Numbered from the stretch's first letter, positions 1-7,977 are shown. The stretch is DNA of 64,000 bases from JADJYF01 sp965278995 (GCA_965278995.1 OZ257136.1:1240001-1304000), one strand, 5' to 3'. Notes: a model not told the origin generated them from the letters alone. Numbers and translations: made by a program.

Positions 1-954
1 CTCACCGACACAGCCCGAAAGCGGCTCAACAACGATGACCCGGCAGTAGTCATCGGGGAACTGCAAGCGGCTATCGGCCGCGCAGAGGTAAACGGTGCGC
101 GCACGACCTACGTGACACTCGACATGGTCGATATCGGTTTCGCCGCACTCGCAAGTTCCGAGCAACACCTCCTGCCCACCGGGCTTGCGCCGCTCGACAA
201 CATGCTCGGAGGACTCGAACAGGATCGATTGTATGCGGTCGCTGCGCTCACCGGTGGCGGTAAGACGGCAATGCTGTACGCGATGCTCCATCACATCGCC
301 AACCAGGGGCACCCGGTTGGTCTGTGCTCCCTCGAAATGCCGGTGGGTGAGGTTTTCAATCGCCTGGCCGCGCATCGTTATGGGCTGAATCTCAGCGCGT
401 TGACGCGGCGCCACGGTGACATTGCGCGTCAGCTCGATGATGCCTACCAGAAGGATCCGATGTCGATGCTGGACCTGTACGTCGACGACACCAGTGAAGA
501 CCTCAGTGCAATCGTCGCCCGCGCCATGGAATGGCATTATCGGTATGGGATCAAGGCAGTTTTTATTGATTACATCGGCTTGGTGCGCGTGAAGGGCAGC
601 GCACCGCGACACGAGAAGATCGGCGAGTGTTCGCGTGCGTTCAAGAGCCTCTCGAAGCGACTGCACATCCCGGTCATTGTCGCGTGTCAGCTCAATCGAG
701 AGGCCGCGAGGGAAGAGCGAAAACCGCGAAAGTCCGATCTCCGAGACTCCGGTAGCATCGAACAGGATTCGGATGCGATTATCGCTTTGCATCCGACCAG
801 TGAACCGGACCGGTTCGGCCGTAGAACGATCGACATTGGCGTGATTAAGAATCGCGCCGGCTCGACCGGCTGGCTGAACGAGTCGATCACATTTGATGGC
901 CGAACACAGCGATTCGAATTCAGCGGTGGGTCCGATCGTGGCGGGCGCTACTGA
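1..954 (+). CDS. DnaB-like replicative helicase, 5' end outside window
   Basis: This is a RecA-fold ATPase of the DnaB helicase type, expected to unwind DNA at phage or element replication forks. The frame is open from base 1 without a stop, so the gene starts before the window and the GTG at 112 is only an internal codon. Visible motifs are a Walker A (GGGKTAML), a SLEMP motif typical of DnaB, a hydrophobic strand ending FIDYIGLV (Walker B), and a CQLNREAARE stretch followed by the DLRDSGSIEQDSD region that marks DnaB/RepA helicases. The N-terminal primase-interaction domain would lie upstream. Its stop overlaps the next ATG by one base (TGATG), so the two are coupled. The phage role is inferred from the neighbours. 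Confidence 0.88.
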   Translation, partial: LTDTARKRLNNDDPAVVIGELQAAIGRAEVNGARTTYVTLDMVDIGFAALASSEQHLLPTGLAPLDNMLGGLEQDRLYAVAALTGGGKTAMLYAMLHHIANQGHPVGLCSLEMPVGEVFNRLAAHRYGLNLSALTRRHGDIARQLDDAYQKDPMSMLDLYVDDTSEDLSAIVARAMEWHYRYGIKAVFIDYIGLVRVKGSAPRHEKIGECSRAFKSLSKRLHIPVIVACQLNREAAREERKPRKSDLRDSGSIEQDSDAIIALHPTSEPDRFGRRTIDIGVIKNRAGSTGWLNESITFDGRTQRFEFSGGSDRGGRY

Positions 955-1535
955 TGGCCGACGCGCTGACACCGTTACTCGACGCCGCTGACGTCACTGC
1001 TTCGACTGATGCACGCATGGCCGCGATCCAGTCGCTGCTAGAATCGACCTGCGCTCGCCCGATACCCGCGCCCCGGTGGCATGCGCTTGCAGCACAGATC
1101 ACTGGCGAGCTGGCGCAGCGCGCGCGCATTGAGGGCCGGCGTCCTGCCGATATCTTCGCGACCGAAGTCGAGGCCGCGATAGCGCTGGCGGCGCCGGAAG
1201 CGCTCAGCGCCGCGGCCAGGGCATTTGCCGAGGCATACGAAGTCGAACTACGACGGCGCGTCGCTAATCTGGTCCTCGACGCGCTACTCGGCGAGTGGCG
1301 CCATGATTCGGAAGCGCTCGACCTCGATGCTGAGGTGTCCGCGGATGATCCGCTGAATGCAGCCCATTTTGATCACCTCCTGCATCGCCTGCCTGACCTT
1401 GCTGCGCTGACCGCCGCTGAACAGGCCGCGCTTGCGGGAGCGCTCAACGGCAATGACCCCAACGGCGCACACCGCGCGTCCCTGCACAGGGCACGTCGGA
1501 AGGCGCGAAACGCCGTGCCGGAAATATTTCGATGA
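954..1535 (+). CDS. phage protein of unknown function, possible sigma-like C-terminus
   Basis: This 193-residue, Ala-rich helical protein is translationally coupled to the helicase gene upstream (TGATG overlap). I do not recognise the family. The last 45 residues (LPDLAALTAAEQAALAG, then HRASLHRARRKAR) resemble the layout of a sigma-factor region 4 or other helix-turn-helix, in which an E-x-x-A-L helix is followed by a basic recognition helix. That resemblance is weak and the function is left open. Position between a helicase and other early genes suggests a replication or regulatory role. Confidence 0.65.
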   Translation: MADALTPLLDAADVTASTDARMAAIQSLLESTCARPIPAPRWHALAAQITGELAQRARIEGRRPADIFATEVEAAIALAAPEALSAAARAFAEAYEVELRRRVANLVLDALLGEWRHDSEALDLDAEVSADDPLNAAHFDHLLHRLPDLAALTAAEQAALAGALNGNDPNGAHRASLHRARRKARNAVPEIFR

Positions 1536-1572
1536 CGGGCGTAACAAACAGCCGTTCCCGCCGGTATACGGC

Positions 1573-1758
1573 ATGAGCACTCAATCTTTCGAGGTCCGGT
1601 CGGACGGCGCGCTAGTGTCGGGCGAGCACGTCATCGCCCGTATTCGCCCGGACCAGGCGCTAGACGTTGCGGTGCAGCTGATCAACGCGGCTGTGCGGCA
1701 AAGCCTTACCGGCTCCCCATCCGCCGACATCCAAGACAAGTCATCGAGGAAAAATTAG
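1573..1758 (+). CDS. small phage protein, unknown
   Basis: This is a 61-residue ORF. I chose the ATG at 1573 over a longer in-frame ORF starting at 1432, because the longer form would overlap the preceding gene by 100 bases. The sequence has a beta-rich start (SFEVRSDGALVSGEHVIARI) and an amphipathic helix (PDQALDVAVQLINAAVRQSL). Its stop TAG directly abuts the ATG of the next gene, which supports it as a real coupled gene. No function can be assigned. Confidence 0.55.
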   Translation: MSTQSFEVRSDGALVSGEHVIARIRPDQALDVAVQLINAAVRQSLTGSPSADIQDKSSRKN

Positions 1759-2424
1759 ATGCCATTCGGGATCACCGACGAACTGATGGAGGCGCTGCGC
1801 AGCGGGCGTAGAGTTTCCGCTATAGGAGCGCCGCTCGACCTGTCGGTCCGTCGCGCGGTTCGCCTGCATCAGGCGCAATGTCGGGCTTACCTTCTCCAGA
1901 AAGACCGAACTGTTGCCCTGAATACGCCGCGCCGAACTGAGGTACCGCAAGTGCGTGCTGCGCGGGCGGCGCCAATCCTCGACGACCGCACAGCTGCAGA
2001 ACTGCTGCATATCGCCTACCACGAGGCGGCTCATGGTGTCGTTTCGCTTGTATGTGACGGTCGGCCCACGAGAGTGACGATCGAGCGGACGGCCAGCACC
2101 GAAGGGCGTTGCGTGTGGGATCCAACGCGAGTTATGGCAGAAGCTGAAATCGCCATATACGCATCCGGTGCCTACGCCACACGCAAACGGCAAGGTGGCA
2201 CGCTGATGGATACCGATGACGTAACACCTTCAGACGCCCAAGCAATCCGCCGCATTGCCGGACGTGATGCTCGTCTCGAGCTGGCCGGCATTTGTCTAGC
2301 CCTCGAGCTCGTTGATTCCCACTGGCCGGCGATACAACGAGTAGCAGACGCCTTGATGCAGCAGACAACGTTGAACGCCGCCGATATCCAGCGCCTGACC
2401 AACGACTGGTCGCGCACGGCCTGA
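1759..2424 (+). CDS. M41-like zinc peptidase domain protein
   Basis: This 221-residue protein carries AYHEAAHGVVSLV around residue 90, a HEXXH zinc site in the context seen in FtsH peptidase domains (family M41). Further on, AEAEIAIYASGAYATR matches the helix that follows in M41-like proteins, and a distal Asp (TDDVTPSDAQA) could be the third ligand region. There is no AAA ATPase module, so it is a stand-alone peptidase or a degenerate relative. Such proteins occur in phages and plasmids, and their substrates are not known. It starts immediately after the preceding stop. Confidence 0.7.
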   Translation: MPFGITDELMEALRSGRRVSAIGAPLDLSVRRAVRLHQAQCRAYLLQKDRTVALNTPRRTEVPQVRAARAAPILDDRTAAELLHIAYHEAAHGVVSLVCDGRPTRVTIERTASTEGRCVWDPTRVMAEAEIAIYASGAYATRKRQGGTLMDTDDVTPSDAQAIRRIAGRDARLELAGICLALELVDSHWPAIQRVADALMQQTTLNAADIQRLTNDWSRTA

Positions 2425-2441
2425 ATTTAAACTCACGGAGT

Positions 2442-3062
2442 ATGACAATGCAGAACAGAATCGAAGCACAGCTTGCGACAATCCAGCGCACGCCAGCATG
2501 GACGGCCATGCTCGCGGCCGAGCGCGCCGAGAATTACCGCGCTCGTTTGGAAGCAACGAACCAGCACATCGCGGTGTGTAAAGACATCACGATTAGGGAG
2601 AAAAGCGCCGCTGAAAAGCTGCAGGCCGCTACCGATGTCTGCACCGCCGCCTATGCAGCGTACCAAGCTGCGCTTGCCCGGCTCGATGAAGTAGGCCGCA
2701 CTAGCCGTGGTCTGTTTGCTGAGCGCATGGCTGCCGAGGCGATGAACGCCAAAGCGATGAATGCGACTGTAGACCCCCAACTCGCGAGCCTACTGCGCGA
2801 TGCATACGCCGCAATCGATAGCGTGCGCTCGACGTTCGCGGCACGAGAGACGACGGAGCACGATCCCGTGAGCGGTGGTGATTGGCTGCTCACGTCTCAC
2901 AACGGTGCCATCATTGACCGAGGTGTAGACGAGGCTCGCGCCATTGCGGATGAAGCCGTGCGGCTATCAGTGACGGTAACGGAGCCGGCCGAACTCGACG
3001 CTATCGTCGCAACACTGCGCGCCCGGCTCACGCGGTTGGCACCTTCGGCGATGGCGGCCTGA
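2442..3062 (+). CDS. phage coiled-coil protein, unknown
   Basis: This 206-residue protein is helical and Ala-rich, with heptad-like spacing through residues 5-95. It is preceded by CACGGAG as a ribosome-binding site; ATG codons at 2442 and 2448 are both possible. No catalytic motif is seen. A block near residue 145 (GGDWLLTSHNGAIIDRG) looks folded rather than coiled. Its place upstream of the RecT operon fits an early, perhaps recombination-accessory, gene. This is inference from position only. Confidence 0.62.
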   Translation: MTMQNRIEAQLATIQRTPAWTAMLAAERAENYRARLEATNQHIAVCKDITIREKSAAEKLQAATDVCTAAYAAYQAALARLDEVGRTSRGLFAERMAAEAMNAKAMNATVDPQLASLLRDAYAAIDSVRSTFAARETTEHDPVSGGDWLLTSHNGAIIDRGVDEARAIADEAVRLSVTVTEPAELDAIVATLRARLTRLAPSAMAA

Positions 3063-3076
3063 CAAAGTGCGTACAC

Positions 3077-3137
3077 CCGGCCCATGTTGCACCCTTTGCG
3101 CTGCGTTATCTCCGCGTGGCGGCAGCATGGGCCGGGC
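3077..3137. repeat. intergenic hairpin, 11-bp perfect arms
   Basis: In the 177-base gap before the zinc-finger gene, CCCGGCCCATG at 3077-3087 is matched by its exact complement CATGGGCCGGG at 3127-3137; the pairing extends to 14 of 15 bases. The loop is about 39 bases. It could be a terminator for the upstream gene (CCTTT follows), an operator or a structured leader RNA. Confidence 0.6.
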
Positions 3138-3239
3138 CTTTCGACCAGGTAGGGGGGGCGCCATTTTTCTTTGGGACCTGATTTCCGTCGAGCGTACATG
3201 CTGTTTCACGTAGTCGCAGTCACATATAAATCCTGAACC

Positions 3240-3596
3240 ATGCCGGAGAAACCCCGAATCAAGACGTCCGCGGCGCGCTGCCTGGTATGCCAGACCGTGC
3301 TGCAGCCCCATGCCGACACCGGGAGGCCTCCGGCATATTGTGGGCCTGCGTGCCGACGAGAGCAGGAAAATGCCCGCGCCCGGTGCCGGCGTCGGTTAGG
3401 CCGTCTTGAGGACGAAAAATCACGCTATTTGAGGCTTATCGATGCGCGCGAAGACGGCGTATTCAAAACACCGATTGGCGCCCGACTGACGCCGCGCCGA
3501 GCACTTGCAAATTGTGACCTGGCGATTGCTCGTGAGATGAAACGATTGGCCGCCCTGACCGATCCCGACGAATTAACCGAGGAACTTTCACAATGA
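3240..3596 (+). CDS. small zinc-finger-like phage protein
   Basis: This 118-residue basic protein has four cysteines in two pairs (C-L-V-C near residue 14 and C-G-P-A-C near residue 34), the spacing of a treble-clef or zinc-ribbon motif. An Arg-rich helix follows. The rest is helical and ends DPDELTEELSQ. It overlaps recT by four bases (ATGA), so it is co-translated with it and may be a single-strand DNA or recombination accessory protein. That role is inferred; the family is not recognised. Confidence 0.65.
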   Translation: MPEKPRIKTSAARCLVCQTVLQPHADTGRPPAYCGPACRREQENARARCRRRLGRLEDEKSRYLRLIDAREDGVFKTPIGARLTPRRALANCDLAIAREMKRLAALTDPDELTEELSQ

Positions 3597-4729
3597 ATGC
3601 GAGATCAGCCTCTGCAGCGGCCACGCGCGGCGCAGACCGACTGCCAGCGCAGCGTCAGGCAGTGCATCCGAATGCGGCCCTGGCCGCGTATCTGGAGAAG
3701 CATCGCGATCAGCTTGTGGCCGCGCTGCCGGCGCACCTCACGCCCGAACGTATGATGCGATTGGCGACCACCGCGCTATCGACGTCGCCGAAGTTGAGGC
3801 AGTGCGACTCAGCAAGCTTAATCGCGGCGGTGGTCACCGCTTCGCAGCTCGGCCTCGAAATCGGTGTCGGCGGTCAAGCTTTCTTGGTGCCGTACAAGGA
3901 TCGCAACGGCGACCACCATGCTCAACTCGTACCCGGTTGGCAGGGCTTGGTCGACCTGGTCGCGCGTGCCGGCAAGGCTTCAGTCTGGACCGGTGCGGTA
4001 TACGCTGGCGACGCCTTCGACTTCGAACTTGGCAGCGCGCCTTATCTGCGGCATAAACCGCTGGGCGAGCGCAATCCGGACAACCTGCAATTCGTGTATG
4101 CGGTCGGTTCAATCAAGGATACCGCGCACCCGATTATCGAATGCTGGCCCATCGCGCAGGTCTGGGCTCATCGCGATGAGTTTAATCGACAGGGCGGCGA
4201 CCACTATTCATTCCGTTTTCCGGAAATGTACGCGCGCAAGGTCGTGCTTCTGCAGGTCGTGAAGTATCTGCCAAAGTCGGTACAGCTGATCGAAGCAATG
4301 GACCTCTCTGCAAACGATGACGGAATCGCGGCCTTACGCGGCGAATTTACCGTTCTAACTGGCGCGCCTGGCGACGACGGCGGCAGCGGCGATGGCTTGG
4401 CGCAGCTGCTCGAAGCAATCGCAGATGCCGGTACCTTGGACGAACTGGACCAGCTCACCGGCCAGGTCGACGCGCTGCCCAGCTCCCAGCGCAAGCATGC
4501 CGACGCTGCTCTGACAGCCCGTGCGAAAGCGCTCCGCTCGAAGTCCAGCAATACGTCTCGCGAGAAAGCTCCGACGGTCGATGAGTTTCTCGCCCGCGTT
4601 GATATCGCTACCACCGACGAAGCGCTCGATTTAATTCGTAGTGAGGCCAAGGCGCTGCCTGCGAAAGAGGCAGAAGTGGTGAACGCCGCGATCGTGAAAC
4701 GCGCTCAGGCCATCAAAGGAGCCCCGTGA
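3593..4729 (+). CDS. recT: RecT single-strand annealing recombinase
   Basis: This 378-residue protein has the RecT signature: an N-terminal helical part (HLTPERMMRLATTALS), CDSASLIAAVVTASQLGLEIG, the QAFLVPY strand, and QLVPGWQGLVDLVARAG. The latter motifs line up with E. coli RecT and phage Red-beta-like annealers. RecT binds ssDNA and anneals complementary strands during phage recombination. After the core (about residue 255) the C-terminus carries two loosely similar helical segments ending AKAL and AQAI, not part of the catalytic core. No RecE or other exonuclease gene is adjacent, which is unusual. It is coupled to both neighbours (ATGA upstream, TGATG downstream). Confidence 0.92.
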   Translation: MNARSASAAATRGADRLPAQRQAVHPNAALAAYLEKHRDQLVAALPAHLTPERMMRLATTALSTSPKLRQCDSASLIAAVVTASQLGLEIGVGGQAFLVPYKDRNGDHHAQLVPGWQGLVDLVARAGKASVWTGAVYAGDAFDFELGSAPYLRHKPLGERNPDNLQFVYAVGSIKDTAHPIIECWPIAQVWAHRDEFNRQGGDHYSFRFPEMYARKVVLLQVVKYLPKSVQLIEAMDLSANDDGIAALRGEFTVLTGAPGDDGGSGDGLAQLLEAIADAGTLDELDQLTGQVDALPSSQRKHADAALTARAKALRSKSSNTSREKAPTVDEFLARVDIATTDEALDLIRSEAKALPAKEAEVVNAAIVKRAQAIKGAP

Positions 4730-5142
4730 TGCAGACTTCGCTCCCCGTCCCGACGTTCAAGGTCACAGCGATACCGCACCCGCTCCGAGAATGCCGCGAG
4801 CAGTTCTCGCTCGGGCATGGCTGCTCGGTCGAGGACGCCATCATATATTCCTGCGAACGCGCCGGCGCACCGGTGAGCCTGATGTATGACGGCGTCGCCA
4901 TCATCGGCGATATCAAGATCCCGAAAGCGCAGTGGGCGACGACGTATCCGCAGCCCGGCGAGCACGTCATCGTGAAGGCGCTGCCGGGCGGAAAGATCGG
5001 CAGCATCCTGACTCAGGCCGCGCTAATCGGGGCGATGCTGGTCCCTGGGATCCGCGAACTATCTATCGGGCTACGGTTTGCAATTGCAGCGGCGATCCCG
5101 GCTGTAGGCACGCTGCCGCCTTCACTTGCTCATCGGCCATGA
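4729..5142 (+). CDS. tail-tip protein, TipJ-like N-terminal domain only
   Basis: This 137-residue protein has the layout of the N-terminus of phage host-specificity/tail-tip proteins: HGCSVEDAIIYSC, a strand IIGDIKIPKAQW, then QPGEHVIVKALPGG. It ends in a hydrophobic segment at about residues 90-125 that could be one or two membrane spans. Full tail-tip proteins run to about 1000 residues, so this is either a dedicated small protein or a remnant. The ATG at 4729 overlaps the recT stop. The next gene starts inside its stop (ATGA). Confidence 0.6.
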   Translation: MQTSLPVPTFKVTAIPHPLRECREQFSLGHGCSVEDAIIYSCERAGAPVSLMYDGVAIIGDIKIPKAQWATTYPQPGEHVIVKALPGGKIGSILTQAALIGAMLVPGIRELSIGLRFAIAAAIPAVGTLPPSLAHRP

Positions 5143-5831
5143 CGTACTTGGCATTGACGGTAAGCCCCGATTTCGTCGTGATGAGCCAGGACAGTGCCGG
5201 CGCCGACACTCTCGGCCGTCCGGAACAGCCCGCACCGTCGTCGGCGGAAAGTTACGAAGACGCTTACCGGGATTTCTGGTTAGACGATGCCGACGGACCG
5301 GAACCGGTCGCGCCGGAGATCATCGTTCCCAAGATATACCCGGTCGGCTCGATAGCCATTGGTGGAATTGGTGCAATGCTTGCTGCGCCAGCTTTGGCGA
5401 CTGAATTGAAGAACGTCGGGATGGAGAATTTCGACGATGCTTCGGCCCATGCGAACAATTGCCTCTTCGCGCTGCTGATTGCGTTTGATATTGGTCCGTC
5501 ACATGTCTTCATGGTCGGCCATAGCGAGCGCCTCGGCAGACCGGCAGGCTTCGTCTATTCAGCGCCTTATTATCGTCCCGTGCCGCTCCAGCCAGGCCAC
5601 ATGCTCCATCCTCTGCCGTGCGATTCAGTCGACGGCTACAGCGCCATTCTAGACGCCTGGGAGCCCCCCGCTGCTGGCACCGGCACTGCCGCCTTTCACC
5701 GCTTGGTTTTCGACAACGTGGTCGCGGGCTGGCGGAAGCGGCGGCTGCGCCGCTGGTCGACGTTCGGCGGGCCGCTGCATACGGTCGTGGTGACCGCTGC
5801 CGGGCTGAATTTCAACGCGGCCGCCGAATGA
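5139..5831 (+). CDS. phage protein, possible Ntn-hydrolase fold
   Basis: This 230-residue protein starts at the ATG overlapping the upstream stop (ATGA). The N-terminus MTYLALTVSPDFVVMSQDSA and, after an acidic insertion, KIYPVGSIAIGGIGA followed by a helix resemble proteasome-like Ntn-hydrolases, in which a residue near the N-terminus is the nucleophile and a small-residue strand GxxG follows. Phages do carry such proteins. The match is by pattern only, and the 35-residue acidic linker is atypical. The gene sits between a tail-tip fragment and an NlpC/P60 peptidase, so a virion-associated role is possible. Confidence 0.5.
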   Translation: MTYLALTVSPDFVVMSQDSAGADTLGRPEQPAPSSAESYEDAYRDFWLDDADGPEPVAPEIIVPKIYPVGSIAIGGIGAMLAAPALATELKNVGMENFDDASAHANNCLFALLIAFDIGPSHVFMVGHSERLGRPAGFVYSAPYYRPVPLQPGHMLHPLPCDSVDGYSAILDAWEPPAAGTGTAAFHRLVFDNVVAGWRKRRLRRWSTFGGPLHTVVVTAAGLNFNAAAE

Positions 5832-6232
5832 ACCTGAACGCCTACGTCGGTCAGCCTTACCAGGACCGCGGCTGCTGGGAACTCGTGCGCCTGGTGTATC
5901 GCGAGCAGCTCGGCATCGGCCTGCCCGGCTACGAGGACGAGTACGCGCAGATCAGTGACGAAGACCGCGCTGAGCTAGGCCGCCTGATCCACGAAAACCG
6001 CACCGACTGGTATGCGATCGCGCCGGGCGACGAGCAGGCCGGCGACGTGATCTTGTTCCGCGTGCTGGGCGAGCCCGTGCACATTGGCGTCATCGCCGAG
6101 CCGGGCATGTTTTTGCACGTCTACGCGCGGCACACGGCATGCACTGAATCGTATCGAAACCCAAAGTGGCGGCCGCGCGTCGAGGGAATATACCGGTATG
6201 GGCGGCCAGCGCCGGACGTTGCAATTGCGTAG
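5828..6232 (+). CDS. NlpC/P60-family phage tail peptidase
   Basis: This 134-residue protein begins at an ATG overlapping the previous stop. The catalytic Cys lies in DRGCWELVRLVY (residue 16), and the catalytic His in the strand after the GDVILF motif (PVHIGVI, near residue 86). This arrangement defines the NlpC/P60 papain-like fold used by phage tail proteins to cut the peptide part of peptidoglycan during DNA entry. GDVILF and HIGV are diagnostic. The short length equals a bare catalytic domain. Another reading is a lytic or structural role without lysis. Confidence 0.85.
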   Translation: MNLNAYVGQPYQDRGCWELVRLVYREQLGIGLPGYEDEYAQISDEDRAELGRLIHENRTDWYAIAPGDEQAGDVILFRVLGEPVHIGVIAEPGMFLHVYARHTACTESYRNPKWRPRVEGIYRYGRPAPDVAIA

Positions 6233-6261
6233 CGGCAGGCATAGTCTAACTATTGCAGGGC

Positions 6262-6418
6262 TTAAGAACCCTCAAAGAGCGGTCACCGCAACCGGCGTGA
6301 ACGCGGTTTTTTTGTGCCCGGATTTTGCCCGGGCGAAGCCTCCATGCCGGGCGTGGGTGAATACAATACCTTCGGGGAATTAGCCCGCCGTCTCTTTGCG
6401 GTTCTTAAACGCCCGGCA
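6262..6418 (+). ncRNA. candidate C4-type antisense RNA and target leader
   Basis: The 210-base gap holds two pairs of complementary boxes on the same strand. Box a' at 6262-6279 pairs with box a at 6392-6408 (9 plus 7 base pairs around a small bulge). Box b' at 6345-6354 pairs perfectly over 10 bases with box b at 6409-6418. Boxes a and b are adjacent, 25-50 bases before the ATG at 6443 and next to its GGAGG site. Between the primed boxes are two hairpins, ACCGC/GCGGT with seven T's and GCCCGG/CCGGGC (6316-6334). This is the layout of the phage P1/P7 C4 RNA, which is processed from the same transcript and blocks translation of the antirepressor operon. The ncRNA itself would span about 6260-6360. 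Assignment rests on architecture; a covariance search was not possible. Confidence 0.6.
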
Positions 6419-6442
6419 CCCTTTTAATTGGAGGCAAGGCAA

Positions 6443-7009
6443 ATGAATACCGCAGTAAATTCCCTTCCCGAAACTGTCGACAAAGGTCTATCGAGCGAGG
6501 CTCTCAAGGTACTTCTCGCAACGGGATTAGCGCCGCACTGGTGGCCGACCATCGACCCTGGAAGATTTCACAATCCCGACATATTTGTCGCGGCCCTCGA
6601 AGAGTTTTCGTTTCGTGTTCGTTCGATCTGCGGTATGTGGATCAGCGATGTCGATCCGGATTCCGATGACTCTCTCGGTGTGGGCCGCACGCTATACAGC
6701 CTCGCAATGGAAGCACAGCACCTATGCGACCTTTGGAATCGATTCATTCTCGATAACGACGAAGCGAGCGCGTCCCCCGACGATGACGAAGCCTCCGAAG
6801 ATGAAGAGAAGGATGAAGATGGCGATTACGCCGATCCTCACGCGGAGTTTCTCGCTACCCAGGACGAGCGCGTCACTATTCCCATCCTGCAGGGCTTGCG
6901 CGTGATCGCAGCTGCGCTGAGCAAAGACCGGGCTGCTCAGTTAGACGTGATCATGAAAGGCGTTGGAGACCGTAGGACCCATGCAGACGTTGCGGGGGTG
7001 CAGTCATGA
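6443..7009 (+). CDS. unknown phage protein, first of two paralogues
   Basis: This 188-residue protein starts at an ATG after TTGGAGGCAAGGC. Residues 17-95 contain EALKVLLATGLAPHWW, an aromatic motif also found in the next gene (ETLAVALAAGMYPQWW), followed in both by a helix with F/L-x-x-R and an LGxVGxTL-like turn. A strongly acidic linker (about residues 110-132) is unique to this copy. It has no recognised domain. The C4-type leader directly upstream suggests it may be the regulated target, possibly an antirepressor-like protein; this is inference. Confidence 0.62.
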   Translation: MNTAVNSLPETVDKGLSSEALKVLLATGLAPHWWPTIDPGRFHNPDIFVAALEEFSFRVRSICGMWISDVDPDSDDSLGVGRTLYSLAMEAQHLCDLWNRFILDNDEASASPDDDEASEDEEKDEDGDYADPHAEFLATQDERVTIPILQGLRVIAAALSKDRAAQLDVIMKGVGDRRTHADVAGVQS

Positions 7010-7977
7010 GTAACCCCACCGAACTGGCGCCGGAAAGCCTTCCCGAAATCGATGATCATGAAACCGACGATAGCGAAAGCATGTCGCGGGAGACACTGGC
7101 TGTCGCATTGGCGGCTGGTATGTACCCGCAGTGGTGGGGTTACCATAGAAACATTGACGACTTTGCTCGCGTCGACACGTTGACGGAAGCCATTAAGAAG
7201 CTGTCCGATCGCTTGACGTCGTTCGGCATATTCCTGGGAGATTGTGAAGATCTCACAGACGCCGGTAACGTTGGGACGGTCCTAGACGAGCTCGGTGCGG
7301 AGACCGCCTTGCTCTTGTCGCGCTGGCAAACGGCTCAGGTCTCTGTGAAGCCCGAAACCCAGACGCCTGAAACATTGGCAGAGGACGTCGATCAGGCGGC
7401 GCTGGCCAAGAGGCTACTCGGTATACTTTTCGACTACGTTCCACCGCCAGTGATGCGCGCCACGTACAATGCTTTCGCTGCCGCGATGAAAGGCGATCTG
7501 CCTGAAGCGAAAGCACAGCTGGACACTGTACAGATTGGCGCTGACGATAGCCCTAGGCTGTCTCGCAACGCCAACAACCTGTCGGACGCTCAGATCGAGG
7601 GGCTGCTCGTTGGTCTTACGCCGCAATCGCAGACGATACTGCGGAACCTGGCGGTTCGCTGGGGAGAGAAAGGCATCAAAACCGTCTCTCCTGGCGAGAT
7701 GGAAGAATTGAAGTTGAAGCAAATCAACGGGCACGCCGCTGGGATCATGGGCGGCGCAGCGGCGTTAATCCGCGACATCGGCCAGGACGAAACTGAACTG
7801 CGGCTAACTGTGATGGCGTCAGAAAGTATTCTCAAAGGGATCTACGCCGCGGCAAAATCTATCCGGTCGGACGCGATCTCTGTTGGCGAAAGCATCGGCA
7901 TTGATGAAGATGTTGTGAATCGGTATCAGGAAATTTTCGAGGAGAACGCGGATGACGCTGCGGAAGTGCAGGCATGA
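7006..7977 (+). CDS. unknown phage protein, second paralogue with long C-terminus
   Basis: This 323-residue protein overlaps the preceding gene by four bases. Its first 115 residues parallel the whole N-terminal domain of that gene (the GMYPQWW motif, then LSDRLTSFG and a paired acidic patch). The C-terminal half (residues 190-320) is helical, with LSDAQIEGLLVGLTPQSQTILRN and a run of small residues GIMGGAAAL. No enzyme motif is seen. The tandem duplication and coupling suggest two subunits of one complex. An HTH regulator follows with the same four-base overlap. Confidence 0.62.
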   Translation: MSNPTELAPESLPEIDDHETDDSESMSRETLAVALAAGMYPQWWGYHRNIDDFARVDTLTEAIKKLSDRLTSFGIFLGDCEDLTDAGNVGTVLDELGAETALLLSRWQTAQVSVKPETQTPETLAEDVDQAALAKRLLGILFDYVPPPVMRATYNAFAAAMKGDLPEAKAQLDTVQIGADDSPRLSRNANNLSDAQIEGLLVGLTPQSQTILRNLAVRWGEKGIKTVSPGEMEELKLKQINGHAAGIMGGAAALIRDIGQDETELRLTVMASESILKGIYAAAKSIRSDAISVGESIGIDEDVVNRYQEIFEENADDAAEVQA

